This document shows, in pieces, positions 1 through 8,729 of a stretch of 51,773 nt of DNA; positions within the stretch are counted from its first letter, which is position 1, and each line of letters starts with the position of its first letter. A model generated the notes under the pieces. It was not told where the DNA came from. It saw only the letters and a list, made by a program, of their open reading frames with translations, and searched no databases. The stretch comes from Nocardia veterana NBRC 100344 (GTDB taxonomy: Bacteria > Actinomycetota > Actinomycetes > Mycobacteriales > Mycobacteriaceae): assembly GCF_000308855.1 (NCBI RefSeq), contig NZ_BAGM01000027.1:1-51773 (forward strand), given 5' to 3'. Position numbers and translations under genes: made by a program.

Positions 1-621
1 ATGGTGCGAGCTCGTCGGCGTTGTCGAGCGGTGCTTGTCAGCAGCGGTCTGTCCGGACCCTGGGCGGGGGCGACAGTGACCTCGCCGAGATCGGGCTCGG
101 ACCGTATCGCCGATCTCCGGCGATCGCAGTACGCGGTCGCCGCAATTTCGCGCGGCGCCGACGACGGCGATGACGTACGTTAGGTCGCGCGGTGAAATCA
201 CGTCAATAGTTGCCCCTGCGCTGATCGCAATTCCGGCAGATCCGAGATTTAACCTGAGCGCTGTTTACTTCTCACGCCTGGAAAGCGATACTGTCCGGTT
301 GGCCGAGTTTCGCCGGTATTGCCACGTGTCCGCCGTTCTCGGTGTTTCCCCAGTTCGGCAGGTATTTAGCGGAAGAAATGACATGTCCACCTTGCCAACG
401 CTGGGAGGTGTGATATGTGATGTGCCACACTTGCGCGGTTCGCCCGAAGAAGGCCGGATGGCCGAGCCTGGGCGCCCAGGTTAATAATCCGAAAATCATA
501 CGAATTTCGGTTCTGCGCGCTGTGGGTTAGCTCGCTGCAGTTTTACGCGATGGAAACATCCCGGCATCTTTTTTCGCTGAGAAATAGCCCGCGTGCTATT
601 AGTGCGTGAGCCCCGTCCGGA
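1..621. other. Left-edge stretch with no supported gene
   Basis: Short open frames exist on both strands but none has good codon bias, a ribosome-binding site or a recognisable product. In mycobacteria a divergent whiB3 gene lies on this side of the sigD locus; none of the reading frames here shows the four-cysteine WhiB pattern, so that gene, if present, lies beyond the window edge. Positions about 190-600 are visibly richer in A/T than their surroundings, as expected for a long intergenic or promoter region. Confidence 0.5.
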
Positions 622-627
622 TAAGGT
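622..627 (+). promoter_or_regulatory. Leaderless -10 hexamer (TAAGGT)
   Basis: TAAGGT fits the actinobacterial TANNNT -10 pattern and is followed by exactly 6 nt before the GTG at 634. There is no clear ribosome-binding site, so transcription is predicted to begin at the start codon itself. This also fixes the start of the downstream gene. Confidence 0.5.
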
Positions 628-633
628 GCGCTG

Positions 634-1518
634 GTGTTGGATTCGTCGCTACGGGCCGATCGGTTGCTGGACTCCGATCGCGCCGTGCTGATCGATGCCG
701 CCTTCGGCCGCCGCCCGGGAATCGAGCTCACCGAGCTGCCGGCCGGCGCGGACCCCGTCGAATCCTGGTTGCGCGCGGTGGTTCTCGGTGGTCAAGGGTG
801 GTACGCGGCCGCACGGGCGGAGCTGCTGCGGACCGCGCGCCGCAACCGCGATCCGGTCCTCGGCTCGCTATTGGTCTCGACCGAGGCGTCCCTGCTGCGG
901 CAACTGGGCTGGCATGCCCGCGCCGCGGACCTGGACGGCCGGGCATTGGCGCAGGTCGCGGCCCTGCCGAGGGGGCATCGCGCACATCCGCTGCGAACAG
1001 CGGCGATCTGTGACGCACTCACCGGTCTGGCCGCCGATGCGCTGGGGACCGGCCGGCCGGCCGTCTCCGCGCGGTTGCTGTCGCGCTGCCACGCCGAGTT
1101 GGACGGCTCGTCCGGCACCGCGCGGGCGCTGGTGCGCTGGCATTGGGTCAGCGCCGAAACCGCACTGGCCGCACCGGATGCGCAGCTGGTCACCGCTCCG
1201 GCGTCGGTCCACGCCGAAGCGGCGCTGGCGGCGGCCGAGGCGATGGGATCGGTTCGGCATCAGGTGAAGTCGCGCTTGCTCGGGGCCGCCGCGGCTGCCG
1301 CCGCGGGCGATATCGATCGCTCGCGCGCGCTGGCCGAACTGGTCGATACGCAGTGCCGCACCCATGGTTTGCTTCCGCTGCGGTGGGCCGCGGCGATGTT
1401 GCGGACGGGCGTCGAGGCGGCCGCGGCGGCGCAGCGGGCCGCGGTCGAGGCGGCCGAGTGCGCACGCATCCTGGCTGGTCGTGGTGGGTGGTTGCGGGGG
1501 TCGACCGAGTTCGGGTGA
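634..1518 (+). CDS. Conserved alpha-helical protein upstream of sigD
   Basis: This 294-residue protein has no signal peptide or membrane segment. It is rich in Ala, Leu and Arg and is built almost wholly of predicted helices with a repeating pattern (for example around residues 45-75 and 190-235) that resembles TPR-like solenoid repeats. Its position directly upstream of sigD matches a conserved uncharacterised gene in mycobacteria (Rv3415c in M. tuberculosis), so it is probably the same family. Function is unknown; linkage to the sigma factor suggests a role in the same response. The GTG start is supported by the -10 hexamer 6 nt before it. The gap to sigD is 126 nt. Confidence 0.75.
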   Translation: MLDSSLRADRLLDSDRAVLIDAAFGRRPGIELTELPAGADPVESWLRAVVLGGQGWYAAARAELLRTARRNRDPVLGSLLVSTEASLLRQLGWHARAADLDGRALAQVAALPRGHRAHPLRTAAICDALTGLAADALGTGRPAVSARLLSRCHAELDGSSGTARALVRWHWVSAETALAAPDAQLVTAPASVHAEAALAAAEAMGSVRHQVKSRLLGAAAAAAAGDIDRSRALAELVDTQCRTHGLLPLRWAAAMLRTGVEAAAAAQRAAVEAAECARILAGRGGWLRGSTEFG

Positions 1519-1574
1519 GCAGTGATCCCCCATGTTGTCCGACTCACATTGCCGAGCCGCTATTGTTGGTTTCG

Positions 1575-1592
1575 TTCCACCGACCGGTGGAA
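1575..1592. promoter_or_regulatory. Perfect 18-bp palindrome upstream of sigD
   Basis: TTCCACCGACCGGTGGAA is a perfect inverted repeat (8-bp arms, AC centre) lying 52 nt before the ATG at 1645. A TANNNT hexamer (TATTGT, 1561-1566) lies just upstream, so the palindrome would overlap or follow the transcription start. The two-base centre makes it a poor RNA hairpin and a better protein-binding site. The cognate regulator is not identifiable. Confidence 0.45.
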
Positions 1593-1644
1593 GCACCGGT
1601 CGAATCCGGCCGTGCCACTTGTAACGCCAGGAATATCTCTGACG

Positions 1645-2169
1645 ATGACGCACTCGGGCGAGGAGTTGGACGCCGCCGTAGCTGCTGCAGCTCAAGGCGA
1701 CCGTTCGGCTTTAGCCCAGGTACTGGAAATCATCCGCCCGCTGGTAGTGCGCTATTGCCGTGCGCGGATCGGCTCTGCGGAGCGTGGGCAGCTCTCCGCG
1801 GACGACGTGGCGCAGGAGGTCTGCTTGGCCGTGATGACCGCCCTGCCGCGTTATCAGGACCAGGGGCGGCCGTTCATGGCTTTCGTGTACGGAATCGCTT
1901 CGCACAAGGTTGCCGATGCCCATCGCAACGCCGCCCGTAACAAGGCGGACGCGATGGCCGAAGTACCAGATGTCATATCCACCGACCAGGGGCCGGAACA
2001 GCGCGCTCTCGAGTCGGAAACGAGTCGGCAGATGAACAGTCTGCTGGCCACGCTTCCGGAAAAGCATCGAGAGATCCTGATCCTCCGCTTGGTCATGGGT
2101 TTGTCAGCAGAAGAAACTGCTGTCGCCGTGGGCAGTACGGCGGGAGCTATACGAGTCGCTCAGCACTGA
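1645..2169 (+). CDS. sigD: ECF sigma factor SigD, truncated by an in-frame TGA
   Basis: The product directs RNA polymerase to a stress/stationary-phase regulon and is held inactive by RsdA. Region 2 is visible as the ADDVAQEVCLAVMTALPRY stretch, and region 4 as LPEKHREILILRLVMGLSAEETA followed by the recognition-helix sequence GAIRVAQH. The frame then meets TGA at 2167-2169. It stays open afterwards for 17 codons (starting ALAKLKSQ) to a TAG at 2221-2223, which matches the expected SigD tail; the TGA stands where an Arg (CGA) is expected. As written the protein has 174 residues instead of about 192 and loses the end of the region 4.2 helix. A GTG at 1612 is an alternative start, because M. 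tuberculosis SigD, as I recall it, has similar residues before the equivalent Met. Confidence 0.85.
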   Translation: MTHSGEELDAAVAAAAQGDRSALAQVLEIIRPLVVRYCRARIGSAERGQLSADDVAQEVCLAVMTALPRYQDQGRPFMAFVYGIASHKVADAHRNAARNKADAMAEVPDVISTDQGPEQRALESETSRQMNSLLATLPEKHREILILRLVMGLSAEETAVAVGSTAGAIRVAQH

Positions 2170-2215
2170 GCGCTCGCGAAACTGAAGTCACAAGTGGCGA
2201 GGGCAGGTGAAATGT

Positions 2216-3400
2216 ATGGCTAGGGATGGCGAGCGCGGTCGGGGCGACTGGAAGGCGCGGCTTGGATCGCCGAACAGCGGTCCCTATGCCGAGGCATCCG
2301 GAGAGTCCGGTGATACCGGACCCGTCGATATCGCCGCGGTACGCCGCGACGACGCGCTGATCGACGCCATCGCCGGCGACGGTCCCGTCGCGACCGACAG
2401 TGCCGAGGAGTACCAGCTCGCGAGCCTGCTCGCGAATTGGCGAGCCGATATCGTCGAGGCTCCGATGCCGGCCGGACCCGATCTCGACACCGTCGTAGCG
2501 GCGGTCAATCAGGAGATCGGCGCCCGGGAGGCGAGAGTCAACGCGCACCGGCGCGGCAGGTTGCGATTGGTACGTCCGCTGATGGGCGCCGCGGCCGCGG
2601 TCGCGGTGATCGCGGGCGGCACCACGGCATTTTCCTACGGGGCGCAGCCGGGCGATCCGTTGTGGCGGGTGAAGGAGGTCGTGTTCAGCCAGCAGGCGCA
2701 GACCACGATCGCCCAGCGCGCCGACGACGACTTGGCCAAGGCGCAGACGCTGATCGACCAGGGGCATCCGGAACAGGCCAAGGCACTGCTGGAGAGCGCG
2801 TCGACCAATACCACCCAGGTCGACGACCATGCTCGCAAGCAGGATCTGCAGACGCGCTGGCAGCATCTGCTCGATCAGCTGCGGACCGCCGCACCGGATG
2901 TGGCCGCCGCACTCGAGTCGCTCGAACCGAAGCCGAGCGGGACGCCGACCACCCCGCCGGTGGTGGCGCCGACGACACCGGGACGTTCGGCGAATCCGGG
3001 GCAGCAGGAGAGCACCGGGACCAAGCCGACCACACCGGGGCCGGAGATCATGCGTAGCCAGACGGCACCGAATACCGGCGCCAACGGCTCCGGACCGGGG
3101 ACTCCCGGTACCGAACCCGGTGGGACGAAGCCGCCGACGCAGCAGCAACCGCCGGTCACCGTCGAGCCGCCGACCTACGAACCACCGACGCAGCAGCAGC
3201 CGCCCACCAACGAGCAACCGCCCACCCAGCAGCTGCCGACGAATCAGCCCACCGCCTCCCCGCCGACCACCATCGGCGGGGGGCCGGTGGTTCCGCCGAC
3301 TCAGCCGACCGTCGCCCCGGTCCATCCGTCGGTGCCGACGGTGCCGACCGTGGTCGTGCCGCCGGCCGGTGCGGGAACGTTGCCGGGCGGAATCAAGTAG
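2216..3400 (+). CDS. rsdA: Anti-sigma-D factor RsdA
   Basis: RsdA is a membrane-anchored anti-sigma factor that holds SigD at the membrane until it is released by regulated proteolysis. The cytoplasmic N-terminus contains the sigma-binding region (around VRRDDALIDAIA and YQLASLLANWRADI, about residues 40-85). One membrane helix follows at about 120-142. The extracytoplasmic part has a helical pair (about 155-225) and then a long Pro/Thr/Gln-rich tail with imperfect PPTQQQ repeats. The length is 394 residues. The ATG at 2216 overlaps the ancestral end of the sigD frame (TAG at 2221-2223), a translational-coupling arrangement that the premature TGA would disturb by stopping ribosomes about 47 nt earlier. 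Confidence 0.88.
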   Translation: MARDGERGRGDWKARLGSPNSGPYAEASGESGDTGPVDIAAVRRDDALIDAIAGDGPVATDSAEEYQLASLLANWRADIVEAPMPAGPDLDTVVAAVNQEIGAREARVNAHRRGRLRLVRPLMGAAAAVAVIAGGTTAFSYGAQPGDPLWRVKEVVFSQQAQTTIAQRADDDLAKAQTLIDQGHPEQAKALLESASTNTTQVDDHARKQDLQTRWQHLLDQLRTAAPDVAAALESLEPKPSGTPTTPPVVAPTTPGRSANPGQQESTGTKPTTPGPEIMRSQTAPNTGANGSGPGTPGTEPGGTKPPTQQQPPVTVEPPTYEPPTQQQPPTNEQPPTQQLPTNQPTASPPTTIGGGPVVPPTQPTVAPVHPSVPTVPTVVVPPAGAGTLPGGIK

Positions 3401-3421
3401 ACGAAATATCCGATGCGGGAA

Positions 3422-3445
3422 CCGATCGCCGATTTCGGCGGTCGG
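3422..3445 (+). terminator. Probable terminator after rsdA
   Basis: CCGATCGCCG and CGGCGGTCGG form a 10-bp stem with one G-T pair around a 4-nt loop, 21 nt after the rsdA stop. There is only a weak T-rich tail (CTTCGTCGTCTTC). The remaining bases to 3626 hold no gene that I can support. Confidence 0.5.
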
Positions 3446-3626
3446 CTTCGTCGTCTTCGGAGCGCTTTCGCCGGAATGCGGGGACTTCTCGCGCGCAGCG
3501 GCGGATAGGCGCCGCCCGCAGCAAAACTCACCGGGAAACGTCACCAGGAGAGTTCGTTCGGGGAAAAATTCACACGCGTCAGCCGCGTGCCGACGTGCTA
3601 GCTGGCACGGCCGGGGCCGGCGGTCC

Positions 3627-4040
3627 TCAGGCGTCGAATCCGTCGAATCCGTCGCCGTGCAACGCCTCGTTCATCGAGGCGTCCGCATATCCGCGGCAGT
3701 AGTCCCACGTGACGTAGGCCTCCGGCGTCGGATCATAGGCCGGTTCGTGCGGGCGGACCGTGCCGTCGACCAGCAGTTGCAGCAGGTTGGCGCGCAGCAT
3801 GTCCCAATCGTGGTAGTGGTCCTGCCGGCAATCCTCGCAGCTCACCACGAGACCGCGGATGCCCCGATGGGACAGCAGCGCCTCGTAGACCGCGAGATCG
3901 GCGAGATCCTCTTCGACCGCTAGGCGCTCATGGGGGTCCAGCGGCTCCCCAGGCTCAATGGCATCGAGCGCGGCCGACGGGTCGGAGGGGTCTCCGGCGA
4001 ACGGGTCCGGCGGCAGGCCAGGTGGTAGATGGTCACGCAC
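3627..4040 (-). CDS. DUF5319 family protein
   Basis: This 137-residue soluble protein belongs to an actinobacterial family conserved between sigD/rsdA and guaB2 (Rv3412 in M. tuberculosis). It begins VRDHLPPGLPPDPFAGD and carries a conserved core with CEDC, HYHDWD and a WDYCRGYADAS segment. The Cys pair and His cluster could bind a metal, but this is inference. No enzymatic role is known. The GTG start at 4040 is preferred over upstream in-frame ATGs because the family starts here and a TACCGT hexamer lies exactly 6 nt upstream. It is divergent from guaB2. Confidence 0.85.
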   Translation of the reverse strand: MRDHLPPGLPPDPFAGDPSDPSAALDAIEPGEPLDPHERLAVEEDLADLAVYEALLSHRGIRGLVVSCEDCRQDHYHDWDMLRANLLQLLVDGTVRPHEPAYDPTPEAYVTWDYCRGYADASMNEALHGDGFDGFDA

Positions 4041-4046
4041 AATCCC

Positions 4047-4052
4047 ACGGTA
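4047..4052 (-). promoter_or_regulatory. Leaderless -10 hexamer (TACCGT) for the DUF5319 gene
   Basis: On the minus strand TACCGT is followed by 6 nt and then the GTG at 4040. No Shine-Dalgarno sequence precedes the start, so a leaderless transcript is predicted. Confidence 0.55.
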
Positions 4053-4083
4053 CGCAGAACCACCCCCTCCGCGCCAGCGCTGA

Positions 4084-5886
<1,803 letters not shown>

Positions 5887-6263
5887 CGGCCGGAACCGGC
5901 TGCGCCGCACGACGTCTCGGACTCCCACCGGAGGCCGCGGGAATCGAGTGCGGCCGGTTCGCTCGCGACGGTCGGTTCCCGGCCGACCGTCGCCCACCGC
6001 GCGACTGGGAAATCCGAGGGTCGAGACGGACCTGTGTCCCCGGTCCAAGGTCGGGCGGACGTGTGCCGACAGTCCGGCGCGACCGGCCCCGGGCGTATGG
6101 CGTACGCCGGGAGCTGGGAGGATGGACGCCGGGTCGGCGTCCGATCGCCGCGGTCACGTGCGGCCGGACGCGGCAGCGTCCACGCGTGGCAGAAGCCGCC
6201 GCGGGCCGAACAGTGTCGTGGCCGAACACAGTGTCGTGGCAGAACTACTAAGGAGAGACATCA
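5887..6263 (+). other. Intergenic region between guaB2 and guaB3
   Basis: No gene is supported here; the open frames are GC-driven and lack ribosome-binding sites. The right end contains an 18-bp tandem repeat (6211-6246) and the guaB3 ribosome-binding site AAGGAGA (6250-6256). The gap is large for two functionally related genes, so guaB3 probably has its own promoter. Confidence 0.6.
6211..6246 (+). repeat. 18-bp tandem repeat, two copies
   Basis: CAGTGTCGTGGCCGAACA (6211-6228) is followed directly by CAGTGTCGTGGCAGAACT (6229-6246), with two mismatches. A partial third copy (GTGGCAGAAG) occurs at 6186-6195. The array ends 4 nt before the guaB3 ribosome-binding site and so lies in the 5' untranslated region or promoter. 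Confidence 0.85.
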
Positions 6264-7430
6264 GTGCGGGACATGGTCGAGATCGGGATGGGTCGGACCG
6301 CCCGGCGTACCTATGAACTGGACGACGTCGATATCGTCCCGTCGCGTCGTACCCGGTCGTCGAAGCAGGTGTCGCTGGCCTGGCAGCTGGACGCCTACCG
6401 CTTCGACATCCCCGTGGTCGCACATCCGACCGATGCGCTGGTGTCGCCGGAGTTCGCCATCGAGCTGGGCCGTCTGGGCGGTCTGGGCGTCATCAACGGC
6501 GAGGGGCTGTGGGCGCGGCACGCGGATGTGAGCGCCCGGATCGAGCAGCTGGTCGAGGTGGCCGAGCACAAGGGCCCGGAGGCGGCGGTCGAACTGCTGC
6601 AGCAGCTGCATGCCGCCCCGATGCAGCCCGATCTGCTGGCCGCGGCGGTTGCTCAGGTGCGGGCCGCCGGTGTGACCGTCGCGGTGCGGGTCAGCCCGCA
6701 GAATGCGCGAGCGCTGACGCCGAGCCTGGTGCAGGCCGGGATCGACCTGCTGGTGGTGCACGGCACCATCATCTCCGCCGAGCACGTCGGCACCAATGGC
6801 GTGAGCGCCGAGGATGCCGGGTCGTCGGTGGAACCGCTGAATCTCAAGACGTTCATCGCCGAACTCGATGTACCGGTCGTCGCGGGCGGGGTGAGCGATC
6901 ACCGCACCGCGCTGCATCTGATGCGTACCGGCGCCGCCGGCGTCATCGTCGGCTACGGGTCGATGGCCGGCGCCACCACCACGGGCGAGGTGCTCGGCAT
7001 CGGAGTGCCGATGGCGACCGCCATCGCCGACGCCGCCGCCGCGCGCCGCGATTATCTGGACGAGACCGGCGGCCGCTACGTCCACGTGATCGCCGACGGC
7101 GACATCGTCTCCTCCGGCCAGCTGGCCAAGGCTATCGCGTGCGGCGCCGATGCCGCGATGCTGGGGGTGCCGCTGGCACTGGCCCAGCAGGCGCCCGGGC
7201 GCGGCTGGTACTGGCCCTCCGCGGCCGCTCACCCCTCGGTACCGCGTGGTGCGTTGTTGCAGTTCGCGGAGCCGGACGAGCAGCCGCCGCTGGAGAAGGT
7301 GCTCTACGGTCCGTCCAGCGATCCGTGGGGTTCGGTGAATCTCGTTGGCGGCCTGCGCCGTTCGATGGCCAAGGCCGGATACTGCGATCTGAAGGAATTC
7401 CAGAAGGTCGGCCTCAGCGTGCGCGCCTGA
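6264..7430 (+). CDS. guaB3: IMP dehydrogenase-family paralogue GuaB3
   Basis: This 388-residue protein has the IMPDH/GMP reductase TIM-barrel fold but no CBS domains. It opens with VEIGMGRTARRTYELDDVDIVP, characteristic of the actinobacterial GuaB3 group, and has the nucleotide-binding stretch VHVIADGDIVSSGQLAKAIA. The loop equivalent to the IMPDH catalytic Cys loop is VVAGGVSDHRT, without the SICTTR signature, so normal IMPDH activity is not expected; the true reaction is uncertain. GTG at 6264 is chosen over ATG at 6273 because the ribosome-binding site is 7 nt from the former and 16 nt from the latter. It is convergent with the next gene, with stops 7 nt apart. Confidence 0.93.
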   Translation: MRDMVEIGMGRTARRTYELDDVDIVPSRRTRSSKQVSLAWQLDAYRFDIPVVAHPTDALVSPEFAIELGRLGGLGVINGEGLWARHADVSARIEQLVEVAEHKGPEAAVELLQQLHAAPMQPDLLAAAVAQVRAAGVTVAVRVSPQNARALTPSLVQAGIDLLVVHGTIISAEHVGTNGVSAEDAGSSVEPLNLKTFIAELDVPVVAGGVSDHRTALHLMRTGAAGVIVGYGSMAGATTTGEVLGIGVPMATAIADAAAARRDYLDETGGRYVHVIADGDIVSSGQLAKAIACGADAAMLGVPLALAQQAPGRGWYWPSAAAHPSVPRGALLQFAEPDEQPPLEKVLYGPSSDPWGSVNLVGGLRRSMAKAGYCDLKEFQKVGLSVRA

Positions 7431-7436
7431 TCCGGA

Positions 7437-8234
7437 TCAGTTGATCCGGGTCAGCACCTCCCCGCGCAGGAACTCGCGGATCACCGCGTTGACCTGCGCG
7501 GGGTGTGTCATATTGACCGCCTGACGGGCACCCTCCACCTCGAAGAAGCGCGAGTTCACCAGGCGCCGAGCCATTTCCAACGCATGCGCCCGGGGAATGC
7601 CCGCCCGGGATGGATGGATCACCAGTGCGGGACAGGTGATTTCGCACAGGCGGTCCAGGATCGAGTCGCGGGTCAGCAGACAGCCGGCGGCGACCTCCAG
7701 TTCCTGTGGATCACGCGCCAGCCAGCGTTCGGTCCATACCGCTCGATACCAGGCGTCGTCGCCGATCAGCCAGCGCGCCAGATGTTCCGCCAGCGCGTGC
7801 CGGATCTTGGGTTCCCACCAGCGGTCCAGGAAATGCCGTGAGGTCGCGAGCTCTTGCGGCGTCGGCGGATGTGCCTCGGTGGAGATCAGGATCAGGGCGG
7901 CCACCCGTTCGGGGGCGAGCAGGGCGGTCCGCATGGCGCTGAATCCGCCCTGGGAGGTGCCGCCCACCACGGCCCGTTCGACGCCGAGTTGATCCAGCAC
8001 GGTGAGCGCGTCGCGCGCGGCGGTCCAGTAGGTGAAGGGCAGACCTTCGTCGCGGGTGCGGCCGTGCCCGCGGGCATCCCAGGTGACGACGCGAAATTCC
8101 GGCGCGAGTGCGGCCGCCTGCGAGGCGAACATGGTTCTGTCCATGAAGAATTCGTGCCCGAGCAACACCACCGGACCACGGCCGCCGGTGTCCTCGTAAT
8201 GGATCTCGGCATCGATCGCGCGGGCGAATGGCAC
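7437..8234 (-). CDS. Alpha/beta-hydrolase-fold protein with a degenerate triad
   Basis: This 265-residue protein has the fold's oxyanion region (LLGHEFFMDRTMF), a DARGHG motif and the nucleophile elbow GGTSQGG. The usual acid region reads LVIHPSRAGIP with no Asp, and the usual GHxPHxEQPxxVN segment reads RQAVNMTHPAQVN, where Gln occupies the position of the catalytic His. The protein may therefore be a non-catalytic hydrolase relative, or it may use other residues. The open frame continues upstream to 8501, but the upstream residues are not hydrolase-like. GTG at 8234 is preferred because TATCCT lies 7 nt before it. Substrate and role are unknown. Confidence 0.8.
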   Translation of the reverse strand: MPFARAIDAEIHYEDTGGRGPVVLLGHEFFMDRTMFASQAAALAPEFRVVTWDARGHGRTRDEGLPFTYWTAARDALTVLDQLGVERAVVGGTSQGGFSAMRTALLAPERVAALILISTEAHPPTPQELATSRHFLDRWWEPKIRHALAEHLARWLIGDDAWYRAVWTERWLARDPQELEVAAGCLLTRDSILDRLCEITCPALVIHPSRAGIPRAHALEMARRLVNSRFFEVEGARQAVNMTHPAQVNAVIREFLRGEVLTRIN

Positions 8235-8241
8235 GAGCACG

Positions 8242-8247
8242 AGGATA
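8242..8247 (-). promoter_or_regulatory. Leaderless -10 hexamer (TATCCT) for the hydrolase-fold gene
   Basis: TATCCT on the minus strand is followed by 7 nt and the GTG at 8234, with no ribosome-binding site between. This supports the short start. Confidence 0.45.
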
Positions 8248-8349
8248 GCGGTCGCCGCGATCCGCTGCTCCGCCTTCGCTCCTGGCGAAGCGAGAGACCC
8301 GTGCGTTCCGGATGTCGTACGAACGCTCGCACAATCCGGACGCCGGTGA

Positions 8350-8583
8350 CTATCGGCAGAATCGGAACATATTGCAGGATAGTCGTTTTCGCTCACCGCC
8401 GACGGAGGCGGTGTAAACCGGCAGGCCTGGCACGGTGGTTTCGCCTGTGCGGCACGTGGTGCGGTCGCCGGCTGAACGGGTCGTGCCGGACCTCCCGCCA
8501 CGGGTGGTATTTCGAGTGACAGTGGGAGCGCCGAACGGGGGCCGCCGTCGGATCGAGTCTGCGATAGCTGTGGTAGCTGACAT
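8350..8583 (-). CDS. Possible small protein, unknown
   Basis: This 77-codon frame starts with ATG at 8583 behind a very good ribosome-binding site (GGGAGG, 6 nt spacing on the minus strand). The product begins MSATTAIADSIRRR, is rich in Thr, Arg and Gly and contains four Cys, with no recognised domain. Third-position GC is lower than in neighbouring genes, so it may be a real rapidly changing gene or chance. The rest of 8235-8729 holds only promoter elements. Confidence 0.3.
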   Translation of the reverse strand: MSATTAIADSIRRRPPFGAPTVTRNTTRGGRSGTTRSAGDRTTCRTGETTVPGLPVYTASVGGERKRLSCNMFRFCR

Positions 8584-8717
8584 AGCCGTCCTCCCCGCGA
8601 TGCTCGGCGGTTCCGGATCGGCTCACTCGTCGGCGCTGCTCGAGGGCGTCTCAGTGGTATCGATCACCGTGCGCGACCGCGAGCTCGCCCGCCCACGAGG
8701 TGCGCGAATGCGCTCAC

Positions 8718-8723
8718 TAAACT
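8718..8723 (+). promoter_or_regulatory. Leaderless -10 hexamer (TAAACT) for guaA
   Basis: TAAACT is followed by exactly 6 nt (GTGTGA) and then the GTG at 8730. There is no purine-rich ribosome-binding site, so guaA mRNA is predicted to start at its initiation codon. Confidence 0.6.
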
Positions 8724-8729
8724 GTGTGA

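Noticed and set aside
1..183. Possible end or start of a whiB-type gene at the left edge
   Set aside because: No frame shows the WhiB cysteine pattern or its GVWGG motif.
7427..7440. CTGATCCGGATCAG palindrome as an operator
   Set aside because: It spans the two convergent stop codons of guaB3 and the hydrolase-fold gene, far from any promoter, so it is more likely coding constraint or a weak terminator element.
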